Of a DNA stretch of 64,000 bases, positions 1 through 10,600 are shown piece after piece. Origin of the DNA: Clusia tigrina (Eukaryota; Arthropoda; Insecta; Diptera; Clusiidae); the NCBI GenBank assembly GCA_920105625.2, contig OV050030.1, forward strand, positions 136,571,418-136,635,417, in the 5' to 3' direction. The notes beneath the pieces were generated by a model. It searched no databases. It was not told the origin of the DNA and was given only the letters and a program-made list of their open reading frames with translations. Every line of letters begins with the position of its first letter. Position 1 is the first letter of the stretch. The position numbers and the translations under genes were made by a program.

Positions 1-300
1 ATGATCTCTTCGACTTAAACCATAAATGTACCTCGTTATAGTGTTAAATAACACATTGAGTTTTTGTTTACTTACTGCATCACAATTCCCAAATATTTCA
101 CAACCATATAACATAGTTGGGAGAAGGTAGGACTTGGCTAGTATCATTCTAATCCTGAAAGGCGTAAAATATTGCGTAGCCCATAGGGATCGTAGCATAC
201 CATAGACTTTACCAACCGTTACTGCAATATGATTATTCCACGATAGAGCACCATCAAATATGACCCCCAAATTTTTAATCACATTTACATAATTAGCTGC
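1..300 (-). pseudogene. Non-LTR retrotransposon RT C-terminal fragment
   Basis: The reverse strand reads about 100 codons without a stop, from the region near 300 down to the window edge. The peptide contains NLGVIFDGALSWNNHI followed by SYLLPTMLYGCEIF and ITRYIYGLSRRDH. This is the thumb/connection region that follows the catalytic YADD block in insect non-LTR reverse transcriptases. The catalytic core would lie upstream, but the fragment is cut at about 300 where an unrelated gypsy pol (+) begins. The other end leaves the window. It differs from the Jockey copies further right, so it belongs to another non-LTR family. Family membership is from motif memory, not a search. Confidence 0.7.
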
Positions 301-2640
301 CGATGAATGCATAAATATCCCAGGGACGCATCCGTTTTAGGAACTAGAAGGCTTTGTTTCGTGGTTAGTAGAAGAACCGCTGCGTTTATCGAGATTTCCT
401 GCAAGGAGGCAACTAGTGAAAAACTAATGCTTTTGGCAGACTCATGAGCGGACACCAGCTTCGTTAAATCGAGTGCTCTACGCAAAAGACTGGTAATTGA
501 TAAAACGAGTGTGAAGACTCTTAATGGTGCCTTTGGGGGTTGTATTAGGATAGTAGGCTCAGGTACGGTGAACCACAGCGAGTTGAGGGATGTAAGTTTC
601 AGAATGAACGTAGTGAAACAACAAAACTAATGGTAGAGTTGGGCGAGACAACCTTTCGGGCCACAGCATTGTGAATGCAGTAACTAAAGAGTTATCACTT
701 TTCGGCTAGAATAAGAACAGGATTCTGCCTCTTCCATTGAAGTCGTGGAGGGCAGGAACCGCGAATAGGGTTAACAATAGGAGTCCTGAAATGGTAGGCG
801 CGAGGTCAACGAGAGTAATTACTCTACATGTAAACACGAAACTTCGGACGTTTGTTTTGCACAAGCAGCAGTTAGCGGAGGGTGTATATAAGGGAGAAAC
901 CATAAGCAATTTTGAGAAGGGTAAGGTGTACGCTTGCGTAATGAATGCATCAAAAAGAGACCACCTTGTAGATAGGGATTTTAGGCCTACGTTTACTAGT
1001 TATGATAATTTTATGGAACCAAATTATGGATCGGTTAACCAGATAAACCAGGTAGATATAAGAAAAATAATATGAGAGAGTACTAAGATCACTGAAGTTA
1101 GACCTCAGCTTAAATTCTGAGGAGAAGGCATCTATTGAAGCCATTTGTACTTCATTCCATGATATATATCTGCTGGACGGAGACCAGCTAACAAACATAC
1201 CATAAATAGTACATGAAATACCGACTAGGGCGGATCAGCCACCAATGAATCCAAAACATCACAGATTACCGCAGACACAAAAGAACGAGGTGAATAGAGA
1301 AGTTCAGGGGATGTTCAAGGATAATATAGTTTCAGATAGTATATCGCCTTGGAACTTACCAGTTATTTTAAAGCCGAAGAAGGGGATGCTCAGAGTCAGA
1401 AGAAGTGATCTCAGAAAATTGAATTGAGTTGATTTACTAAGTGGCTACCCTCATGCAGGATGCCGTTTGGATTAACAGGAGCTGCAAGGGTTAAATTGTT
1501 TTGCTAATCTACATTATATTGTGATCTATGGGAAGAACTTGTAGCGTCATTCGCAACGCTTGTGCTAGGTGCTCCAGAAATTACGAGAGCATAATTTGAA
1601 ATTTACCATAAAATGTAAATTTTTGCGAAGAGAGGTGGTTTGTCTAGGCCATCGTTCTTCAGAAGTAGCAGATCATTAAAAGGCGGAATGTGTGACGAAT
1701 ATAGAAATCCCGAAAACAGAAAAGAAGTGCAAGCATTCCTAGGACTAGTAAATCGTTAGAGAAAGTTCGTAGTATGACTAGCAGGAATTGCGCTGCCAAT
1801 TAAAAAGTTGCTACATAATGAAGCAAAGTTTGAATGGACAGAGAGCTGTCAGCAAGCATTCGAGAGGCTAAAAGAGATAATTAACTTCGCTACTGATTTG
1901 GGCGTACCCCGACTTTGAGCAAACTTTTTTGTTGACAACCGATGCTAGCAATGTAGCATTAGCAACAGTGTTGTCACAAGGGGGAGTCGGCAATGACCGA
2001 CCAATAGCATTCGCAAGCAGGGCGCTTAGCGATAATCCACAATAGAGAGATTACTTCTACCCATATTGTGGGCTTCAAAGAATGTTATGGCATATTTGCT
2101 AGGACGCCCATTCAAAATTTATTTCGACCATCAACCGCTGAGAGGCATGGCGAATTTTAAAGATCAAACCTCTCGGTTGGCACGTTTTTGGCACAAAATG
2201 TCGGAGTATGATTTTGAAATCATATACAAGCCTCGGAAATAGAGCCTAAATGCCGATGCACTTAGCAGAGTGCCCTAAAAGCAACAGATATCGGTAGTTA
2301 AAACTAGAGCAAAGCCAAAGGCCGATTGGGAAAATACTAATGTTAAATGGTCGGTGGTGACTCAAAATAAGCAGAAATAGAAGAAACGAATGACGAAAGA
2401 GACAAACAGCTAGTCCAGAGGGTAGAGTGGGTCGAGAATGACAAATGTATTCACGAGGTACTGAAAGAATTTCATGATTCACGTTTAGCTGGGCACCAGG
2501 GATCTTGGAAAACCTACGAAAAAATCAGACGGGTAAAGGCCTGGAAAGGTATTCTCCAAGACATACAAAAATATGTAAAGAGCTCCCCAAAATGTCAGGC
2601 CAACAAGAGTTCGAGGCTAACAAAGATGCCAATGGAGTTA
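300..2640 (+). pseudogene. Decayed Ty3/gypsy pol: protease, RT, RNase H, integrase zinc finger
   Basis: The domains run in canonical order on the plus strand, broken by many stops and frameshifts. The protease lies at about 400-560, where the active-site region reads LLADS-stop-ADTSF, so the glycine codon after DS has become TGA. A linker follows at 737-1075 (QQLAEGVYKGETI). The RT start lies at 1245-1427 (SISPWNLPVILKPKKG), with MPFGLTGAA near 1460. The RT/RNase H connection at about 1700-1900 contains KTEKEVQAFLGLVN-like and FEWTESCQQAFERLKEI. RNase H runs to about 2270, and the integrase HHCC region lies at 2430-2640 (HDSRLAGHQGSWKTYEKIRR, then SSPKCQANK). The integrase catalytic core is absent. 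A second copy of the same family lies on the minus strand at 28560-29645. No LTR is recognisable at either end. Confidence 0.8.
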
Positions 2641-2837
2641 AATTTGTTTTTTCAACCCAATTTATTTACAGTCTGTTTTTCAAGAATAAGTAAAATTGTT
2701 TTAACAATTTGGCTACACTATACATTCTGGCCATTGCCAGAGCAATGGTTATTTAGTCAAGAAAGTTTATTATTAATTGCTACATACATATTAATATATA
2801 TAAATAAAACAAAGCACCAAAAAATAATATTAAAACC

Positions 2838-4160
2838 TATGTGGAAGTTCGGTGGATATGATTCGTTTTAGTCTTCTTTCTGGGAATTTGCAATTTCTGA
2901 TAGTTGCCGCATATGGAGATTTTCGTTGGTCCTTAGACGTTCCGTATATTTTCTGCAAAATTTTTAATGATTTCCTCCACCGTGCCAATGTTCATGTCAT
3001 TGTGAATGTCTCTATTCGTCACTTACTAGTCAGTCTTCGTTATTGCACGGAGAATTCTTGATTGTGCTCTTTGGGTCAGTTGTATGTTGGTTTGGTTCGC
3101 AGTCCCCAGATTTCTATCCCGTATTTCCATATTGGTATGATTATTGTCTTGTATATTTTTTTGCTTATTATGTAGTGATAATTTGAAACTCTTCCTAGTA
3201 GCCAACTTAATTGTCTGAATTTGTTTCTTATTTCGTATTGTTTACTTTTTTTGTTTTGTCTCCAAGTAAGTTTAGCGTCGATTATTATGCCAAGGTATTT
3301 TGCGCTCCGTTGAATTTTAATTTGTTTGTCTTTAATTGTTAGAGGATTTTCCTCGGATTTTCTGGTAGTATATGTAACTTGAACAGATTTCTCTTTGTTT
3401 ATTTCTATACCCTATTTTTTTAACTAGAGAACTGTATTTTTTTATTAGTTTTTGCAACGTATCTGTCGCGATTTTTTCATCGTGGTTTGACGCTAGGAGT
3501 ACACTATCATCAGCCAATATTGCTGTCATGCTTCCTGCTGTTGGGGGGGGGGGGGGGGGGATTTGGAATGTGGGGAGTGTATATCAAATATAGGAGTGGT
3601 CCTAGTATACCAACTTGCGGCACTCCCGCTGTCATTTGAAAAATATCTAGTAGAAGTGTCTGTTGCTCATAAAACTTTTTAATAAGTAATAATAGTTTAA
3701 AGGTAGTGCACTATTTATTTTATTTAAAATTCCTTTGTGCCAAACTCTATCAAACGCTTTAGCAATTTCCAAGAATACCGCCACGCAATAATTTTTTTAT
3801 CCATGTCGTCCAAAATTTTATCTACAACTTTGTGGATGTTGCATGGTTGAATGATGCCTTCTAAATCCGAACTGGTGGCTTGGAATAACTTTTTGTTGTG
3901 TCAAGATAGGTTCAATTCTATCACACAGTATTTCTCAAATACCTTTGAAAGAATTGGCAAAAGGTTGATGGGTCGATAAGAGCTGGTTCTTGTTGCGTCT
4001 TTGTTTGGTTTCGGGATTGCTATTATTTGAGCTATCTTCCACAGGACTGGAAAATGGCTTTGTCTAAATATGGCGTTAAATATATTTCTAATATATATTA
4101 TTATAAAATTAGGTTGTTCTTTTCATGTTTTTCCATTTATTAGGTCGTATGCTGATTTTT
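2838..4160 (-). pseudogene. Jockey copy A, ORF2 reverse transcriptase 3' half
   Basis: This is the reverse-strand Jockey-clade RT, matching copy B (5018-6310) almost base for base in order. The block with the catalytic motif is visible at 3332-3529 (LADDSVLLASNHDEKIATDTL, a FADD-type motif with L for F). The palm segment before it is represented by the antisense of the AKAFDRVWHK region near 3720-3830. Stops and frameshifts are frequent. A run of 18 G (3543-3560) replaces the short GGGG of copy B and alone breaks the frame. The 3' end is near 2838. The 200 bases to its left are AT-rich, with no clear poly(A), and may be 3' UTR. Confidence 0.75.
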
Positions 4161-4930
4161 TTTTGTTTATGAGTTGGAGTTATTTCTCTTTTTCGTAATG
4201 TCGGGTATTTTTGTATTTGTAGTGATTTGCAAATCATACAGCCTTTGTAGTTTGCTATGTGGTTTTCACTACAGAGAACGCATTAAATTTGCTGTTTCAT
4301 ATCCTTTTCAACATTGCAATGAATTGTGCTGTGGTTACCTGCGCATTTGACACACACAGGGTCTATAGTATAACAGTATAGAATTGATTTGGAGGAATAA
4401 ATATTTCTTTTGTAATTCCGTTAATTGAGTTGGACGTGTGTATACTTTATTCGAGCGCATTTTTTGTTTTAGCACATCGTACACATCCTCCGTAATTTGC
4501 ACTGTGCCACCGCAATTGCTGCATTTTTTGACGTTTGAATCAATCTCAGGCTTTGTGCATGTATTTGAGTTATGTACATTAGCATATATTACTCATACAG
4601 GTGGCAAAGTGCATTAGCACTTGGTATCTCCAAATTCCTGGCAATTGTGGCATTGGGGAGGACCAATTCGTATAATGGGTTCTTCGAAAGTGACTTTACA
4701 ATGTAAGAGATAACGGATTATATATAGGGTAAACCTCTCCATTTATGAGTGTTTTGACTTCAGAATGTTCAAGGCAGAATACTGGCTGCGGCATTTTATT
4801 TTTATTTAATATATTGAATACGGATTTGACTTGACACCTTCTTCTTTAAGAACTTGTTTAATGTTATTGTTAAATTTTGTATTTTTTTTATTTTTGCCCC
4901 ATCTTTAATTACATTCTGTTCGTGAACAGT
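4160..4930 (-). pseudogene. Jockey copy A, ORF1 zinc-knuckle part joined to RT by deletion
   Basis: Bases from about 4172 match copy B from about 7931. They cover the gag-like ORF1 zinc-knuckle region (antisense of HTANYKGCMIY, then KDPVCVKCAG), followed further right by the PRE_C2HC side. Copy A has therefore lost the stretch equivalent to about 6330-7930 of copy B: the endonuclease, the start of RT and the ORF1 tail. The segment 4400-4610 encodes, in broken frames, a second knuckle set (KCSNCGG) that is not in the same place in copy B. This suggests a chimeric or more divergent ORF1. Little beyond the homology can be read. Confidence 0.6.
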
Positions 4931-5004
4931 AAGTAATTTTTAAATGCTACTAAACATAATTTAATTTAATTATATATAATTAATTTGTATACGAAAAGTG
5001 TCGT

Positions 5005-7675
5005 TTAAAATATTCTATGTGGAAGTTCTGTGGGTCCAATTCGTTTGAGTCTTCTTTTTGTTTTTTCCATTGCCGGCAATTGGCGCACGTCTCGGTTTTG
5101 ATGAATTTTTAGGCGCTCTGTGTATTTGCTGCTACATTTTTTAATAGTGTCTTCCACCGAGTCAATGTTGAGATCGTGTTGTATGTCTTCATTTCTTATA
5201 TACCAGTCGGCTTTTGTTATTGTCCGCAGTATTTTGCATTGTGTTCTTTGAATCAGTTGTATATTCGTTTTGCTTGCTGTCCCCCATACTTCGATCCCAT
5301 ATTTCCAGATGGGTGTTATCATTGATGTATATATCATTCTTCTATTATACAGTGATAACTTTGAACTAAGTCCTAGTAACCAGTTTAATTGTTTGAATCT
5401 ACCTTTTTATTTCATTTCGTTTATTTAATATATGTTGTCTCCATGTAAGTTTTGCGTCCATTGCTATGCCAAGGTATTTTGCGCTGGGGCAAATTTTTAT
5501 AATTTCGTCTTTTATTGTGAGTGGGTGTTTAGCAGAGTTTCTATTCGTATATATTACTTGGACAGTTTTCTCTTTGTTAACTTCTATTCCCCATTTCTCG
5601 AACCACGAGACTATATATTTAATTATTTGTTGAAGTATGTCTGTCGCCGCTTTTTCGTCTTGATTGGATGCTAAGAGGACCGTGTCATCCGCGAATGTTG
5701 CTATCATGGTTCCTTGTGTCTTTGGGGTTGGAATGTCTGCAGTGTATATTAGGTATAGGAGTGGACCCAGCACACTGCCTTGAGGCACTCACGCTGTCAT
5801 TGTTAGGATCTCAGAGCATTCATCGTCATATTTAATGTAAAAGTATCTGTTGGGGATATAATTACTTAGCAAGTAATAATAGTTTAAAGGTAGAATATTA
5901 TTTAGTTTATTCAGAAGTCCTTTGTGCCACACTCTGTCAAACGCTTTCGCAATGTCCAGGAATACAGCCACGCAGTACTTCTTTTTGTCAATATCATCCA
6001 TGATTTTGTTCACAACTCTATGAACTTGTTGCACAGTTGAGTGGTTTCGTCTAAAGCCGAATTGATGGCTTGGCAAAGCTTTTTGTTGTATCAAGATAGG
6101 CTCAATTCTGTCAAATAATATTTTTTCAAATATCTTTGAAAGACTGGCAAGAGACTGATAGGTCGATATGAACTGGTTCTTGTTGCGTCCTTATTTAGCT
6201 TTGGGATAGCTGTTATTTGTGCTACCTTCCACAAGATTGGAAAATAGTTAAGCCTTATTATAGCATTAAATACATTTCTAATGTAGACTATTGTTATGTC
6301 AGGTAGTTCTTTCAGTATTTTTCCGTTAATAAGATCATATCCAGGTGCCTTTTTTTTAAATTCTTGATTTGATTCTTGATTTCTGATTCGTTGTGATTTT
6401 TATTACAGTGTTTCGGGTACTTTCGGTATTGGTAAGTTCGGTAATTTGATTGTCCATGTCGTTTCTGAATACCGTTTCAAAATATTTTGCAAGAGTATTT
6501 GCTTTGTGTTTATTCGTTTTTGCCCAAGTATTATCTAGTGTTTTTATGGGGAGTTTATGTGGTATTGCACTGTTTAGTTTTTTGGTTGCCCTCCATAATG
6601 AGTAGTTCGTTGATATTGTCGTTCCTAAGTTCTTTACGTAACTTTCAAATTTTTTCTCCTCAAATTGTTTCAATATTATCTTCAGTTCATTTTCCGCTTT
6701 GTTGAATTTTGCTTTGTCGTCTGGTTGTCTAGAGCTTTGCCATCTTTTCCTGAGTTTCCTTTTTTGTCTTATTTTATGCTGAATGTGAGCTGGGACAGTA
6801 GTAATTTGGGGTGGGCTTAGAATTGGGGTTGATTGAGTTGCTGCTTTGACGATGTTGTCATTTAGGTATGCTATTGCTGTGTCAAGTTCCTTATCAGATT
6901 TCAATTAAATGTTTGTTGTCATGTCATTTTCCATTAATTGGCGAAATTTGTTCCAGTCGGTTTTGTAGTTATATAAGCCAGCAGCTATTTTTGTATCCGG
7001 TGTGCTTTGAAGGGTCAATAGAATTGGAGAATGGTCTGATGATAAATCTAGACATGTTTTTATTGTTAACTGGTCGTGCAATATGTTTTTTGTAACACAG
7101 AAATTAATTAAATCAGGTAATTTTTTGTTGTCTGTTGGCCAATAAGTTGGTTCTCCCGTGCTAATAAAGCGACTATTATTCTCTTTTATAGCGTCTAGTA
7201 GTTGGCGGCCTTTCACGTTTGTCAGTCTTGCGCCCCATATGGAGTTTTTTGCATTATAGTCTCCTCCAGCTATGTACCGACTACCCAATGATTTTAAATA
7301 GTCTATATATTGAGCCTTTGTGTTTTTATGTTTGGGTGGACAATATACAGCTGACACAGTAATTGGCCCTCTCAAGTCACTTATCTCTATTGAGGTTGCT
7401 TGGATATGATGTGATTTATATCCTTCTAGTTCTAGGCATCTAATAGATTTTTTTATGATAATTGCTGTCCTTCCGTGGGCTCGATTGTCAGGATGATGTG
7501 TATAATAAATGTTATAGTTTGGTATGTCATTTTAGCTTCTATCAGTAGTATGCGTTTCAGATATTAGCATAATATCGATTGAATTTTCGTACATAAACGT
7601 TTTAAGTTCTAGTAAGTGGCGTGATAGGCCATTGGCGTTCCAAATAGCAAAAGTTATTTTATTTCTGGAACCCAT
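5005..7675 (-). pseudogene. Jockey copy B ORF2: endonuclease-reverse transcriptase
   Basis: This ORF would cut target DNA and copy the element RNA. ATG at 7675 overlaps the end of ORF1 by 17 nt. The N-terminus FAIWNANGLSRHLLELKTF is the start of an APE-type endonuclease. AGGDYNAKNSIWGARLTN and LSSDHSPILL carry the usual catalytic positions. RT follows: HQFGFRRNHSTVQQ, AKAFDRVWHKGLLNKL, PQGSVLGPLLYLIYTADIP, then FADDTVLLAS (catalytic) and AKYLGIAMDAKLTWRQHI. Breaks: in-frame stops near 7536 (after TTDRS), at 6905-6907 and at 5789-5791; frame changes near 6350, 6140 and 5399. About 890 codons in all, a normal length for the family. Confidence 0.8.
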
Positions 7676-9317
7676 CTAGTTTTGATACAAGCAGTGTCAC
7701 AATGTTCATCATACTTGTCATTTGAGTTATTAATTGTTTCATCATTATTTTTAAATCTGATAGATCGTCGTTATTCTGTTTTGGTGTCATGCTGTTTGCT
7801 GCTGCGTTAAGGTTTTGAGTTAAGTCTGCTGCTGTATTTATCGCTGCTACTTTAGCATATGACATTCCAGGCGTGTAGTTTTTATGTGTTTGTACTATGG
7901 GTAGATTTATAGATGGTTCAGCAAAATTTTGTTCTTGAGTTGGAGGGATTTCTTTTTTACGTAAAGTTGGATATTTTTTAATTTGTAGTGATTTGTAAAT
8001 CATACAGCCTTTGTAGTTAGCTGTGTGGTTTTCATTGCAGAGAGCGCATTTAATTTGCTGTTTCATATCGCTTTGGATATTACATTTAATTGTGCTGTGG
8101 TTACCTGCACATTTGACACACACAGGGTCTTTAGTACTATAGTTTTTAGTGTGTCCATATTTTTGGCAATTTGTGCATTGTGGAATAGTTCTTTTTTGGT
8201 GTGGTGGTTCGAAATTTACTTTGCAGTGTAGAAGATGGGTTAAGGAATGTTGTTGATGTCTTTGTTGTTATCGTTTGGTTTAAGTTCCAGAGAGAATAAA
8301 GGAAGTGGTTGTCTATTTTTTTGCAAGTTGTGAATGTTTAGTACTTCATGTCCTAACTCTGCCAGTTCAGCTATAATGTCGTTTTTTTCCGTTGAGTAAT
8401 GCATATTTCGTAAAATTACCTTAAGTCCACGTTGTTCTTTTGGCTTAAATGTATAATATTTGGTTTCTTTTTGCTTAAGCAATTTTATTATGCTTGTGTA
8501 ATGCACAGATTCAGTCGGCTGTATTTTGACTTCGTTTTTGTTCAGAGCTTTCATCTTGTAATTTGTATTTGGTAGCTGATTTAGAGTTTTAGTTAGTGCA
8601 TTAATATTTTTTCCTACGTTTTGTATATATATGGGTGGTGGTTTTTGAAGATGCTTTGTTATTTGTTTCTGTATGGTTGAGTTTGTTTTTGTCCCACTGT
8701 TATTTTGTTCATCAGTTCTGTCATTTAGTGTTAGTAGTTCGAACCTGTTTGGTGTATTTGGAGCGATTGACTTACTCAGCCAATATTCTTTTAGTGTTGC
8801 TTGTGTCGCGCTCAGTGGTTTGTTTTTCTGTATTTTGTTGTTGCTATTTTGGTCCGTTGTTTGGCGATTGCTTTTCGCGGTTTCGCTTTCGGCTACTCTC
8901 CGCTGAAGTTTTGTTAGTGTTTCTATTATTTGAGTTTTGTACTTGCGTGTTAATTGTTACTGTTGTAATTGGTGTTGTTTTGTCAGTAGACATGATCATT
9001 GCGCTCGAATTTTGCATTCTACTTGTCGCTGTCGCGGCTATGGTTACAGTACAAGCGCTTTGTGTTGTTGTTGTTCTTCCTGATGTTGTGTTTGGTGGAT
9101 AATGTTCCATAATAGGAGAGGTTGTCGCGCATTGGACACTCCAAGGTAGTGAAGCATTCATTGTGGTGTCGTTTAGGAGAGCGGGAGAGCAGGACCTGGC
9201 TCTGCTCTCTGCTGCTTCGACTGGCAAATTGCCGCCGTTACCCTGTGTGGACACAAATGAGAAATATGCATTTCTATTTGTTACTGTTTTTTGCTGGTGA
9301 GTGTCAGAGACACTCAT
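7659..9317 (-). pseudogene. Jockey copy B ORF1: nucleic-acid-binding gag-like protein
   Basis: This ORF would package and chaperone the element RNA. ATG at 9317 begins MSVSDTHQQ. A Thr/Ser/Asn-rich low-complexity N-terminus follows to about 8844. The middle (8554-8240) is the PRE_C2HC-like domain, with LKVILRNMHYSTEKNDII and PLPLFSLELKP. Three Cys/His knuckles follow near 8130-7990: CTNCQKYGHTKNYS (last Cys lost), CVKCAGNHSTIKC and CALCNENHTANYKGC. The C-terminus ends LVSKLDGFQK at 7659. Frameshifts near 8844 and 8235 break the ORF. Order and motifs match Jockey ORF1 proteins. Confidence 0.75.
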
Positions 9318-9559
9318 TTTAGTTATGTTGTTGTTTTTTGTTGTTTGTATCTATTTCAATTGTGTATTTTTGTTTTCTAATTATTGTTAAAAATATATTT
9401 AAATTATGTGTCCCAGCCAGTAATCGTGAACTACCGATCACTACACTTTTGCACTATTGTAGAAGATTCGATTGGTTTGAAGGAAATTTTAACTCGCGAT
9501 TTGGTAAAATTTCTGACCGACCGTCTCTGTTGACAAGCAAACATAACACAAGTAAACAT
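9318..9559 (-). other. Probable Jockey 5' UTR, no coding potential
   Basis: This stretch lies between the ORF1 ATG and the copia LTR. It is T-rich on the plus strand next to the ORF, then of mixed composition. Read on the minus strand it contains GACGGTCGGTCAG near 9515-9530. GGTCAG-type signals sit near the start of several Jockey-clade elements, whose promoters are internal. I infer 5' UTR from position only; the true transcription start cannot be placed. Confidence 0.35.
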
Positions 9560-9701
9560 TGTTAAAAGTACATTTGTTTAATGGCAACACTATTTTACAA
9601 ATGTAACATTCGTTAACTCTATCAATACGTTGCGCGTTCTGATTCTGTTTGTATTCAGCTGTTTCAACTTTATTATTTGATATTTCTGTTCAATTTATTC
9701 C

Positions 9702-9736
<35 letters not shown>

Positions 9737-9825
9737 CCTGTAAATAACTTTCTTCTTTTCTAATCGTCTTTTAAGCATTACGCATATGCATATTTATTTG
9801 AACTCGCTCGTGTTTTATTTCAACA
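9560..9825 (+). repeat. Copia 5' LTR
   Basis: The LTR begins TGTTAAAAG and ends TTTCAACA, giving TG...CA ends. It aligns along its length with 14618-14864. It is 266 bases against 247 for the 3' copy; most of the difference is an expanded TA run (about 9702-9728). It contains TTTATTCC and AACTCGCTCGTG blocks shared by both copies. Confidence 0.88.
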
Positions 9826-9841
9826 GGTTATGGGCCCAGCT
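9826..9841 (+). other. Copia primer-binding site, half initiator-Met tRNA type
   Basis: GGTTATGGGCCCAGC directly follows the LTR. Its complement contains GGGCCCATAACC, the anticodon arm of initiator tRNA-Met with the CAT anticodon. Drosophila copia uses this internal, half-molecule primer rather than the tRNA 3' end, and this element does the same. Confidence 0.85.
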
Positions 9842-9890
9842 TGATTCAATTAAATAAAAGTTAAAGTACATAAGTTTCAGTTTTTCAGTT

Positions 9891-10600
9891 TTGGAATCCA
9901 TCCATATTTCACACCGATTAAACAAAAGCAACTACAGGTTGTGGAAGTTCAATGTCGATGCGGTATTAAAAGGTCACGAGTTTCTAGGAATAGTACTAGG
10001 GATATCGAAATTCAATGATTCGGTCTCCCAAGAACAAAAGGATTTGTGGATGGTGCGTTACTGTAAAGCCATGGGAATTCTTATTTCTTCTATCGAAAAA
10101 TATCAAGCCAATCATGTGCTTTCCTGTACTAGTTCGAACTAAGTTTATGATAAGTTGAGAAATATACACGACAAACAAAGTGAAGTAAAGATTATATGCC
10201 TTAATGAAGAATATTTTTCGCTACAAATGCAGGAATATGAGTTAGTTGCAGCATATGTGTCGAAAGTGTCATTCTTAGCACCAGAAATAGACGCTCAAGG
10301 AGAAAAGTTATCCGACAACATCAAGTTGGTACGAACTATAAGTAGTTCGCCACGAAGGTACCAAAACTTCAAAACCGTGTGGTGCAACATAAAAGAAGGC
10401 AGAGTATAGAAAATTTAATGGGAACACTACAACTAGAAAAAGATGAACTCAAAAAGAACAGCGTTGCAGAGGTGACAGAAGCTGCGTTCAATGCAAAATC
10501 GCAAAATTTCAAGAAGTCATTCGCTGAAAGAAAGCGAACATCAAAATGCAATTTTTATAATAAAATGGGACACTGGGAGAGAGAAGTGACGTGTGGATAG
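9891..10600 (+). pseudogene. Copia gag with degenerate zinc knuckle
   Basis: This would be the capsid and nucleocapsid part of the polyprotein. The first ATG gives MESIHISHRLNKSNYRLWKF, the typical copia gag opening (L.g.NY..W). The frame runs through an in-frame TAA at 10140-10142 and continues to 10409. It then shifts to another frame (10379-10600) that ends with CNFYNKMGHWERE. That is a CCHC knuckle in which the second Cys is Y and the last Cys is displaced. The length, about 235 codons, is short for gag. Confidence 0.75.

Larger units (their letters stand above)
4935..9559 (-). mobile_element. Jockey-clade non-LTR retrotransposon, copy B, near full length
   Basis: This is a two-ORF element on the minus strand. 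ORF1 (gag-like, 9317 to 7659) comes first, then ORF2 (endonuclease plus RT, 7675 to 5005) and an AT-rich 3' tail ending near 4935, where copy A begins. The length and order fit the Jockey clade. Both ORFs carry stops and frameshifts, so the copy is inactive. The 5' side (9318-9559) is non-coding and abuts the copia 5' LTR. Copy A lies immediately downstream in the same orientation, in head-to-tail arrangement. Confidence 0.75.

Noticed and set aside
3543..3560. Run of 18 G as a possible G-quadruplex element
   Set aside because: It lies in the decayed RT of Jockey copy A where copy B has four G; most simply a slippage expansion or assembly artefact.
8635..9102. 155-codon plus-strand frame rich in Val, Leu and Cys that looks like a membrane protein
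   Set aside because: It is the antisense of the Jockey ORF1 N-terminus, whose Thr/Asn/Ala codons read as hydrophobic residues on the other strand.
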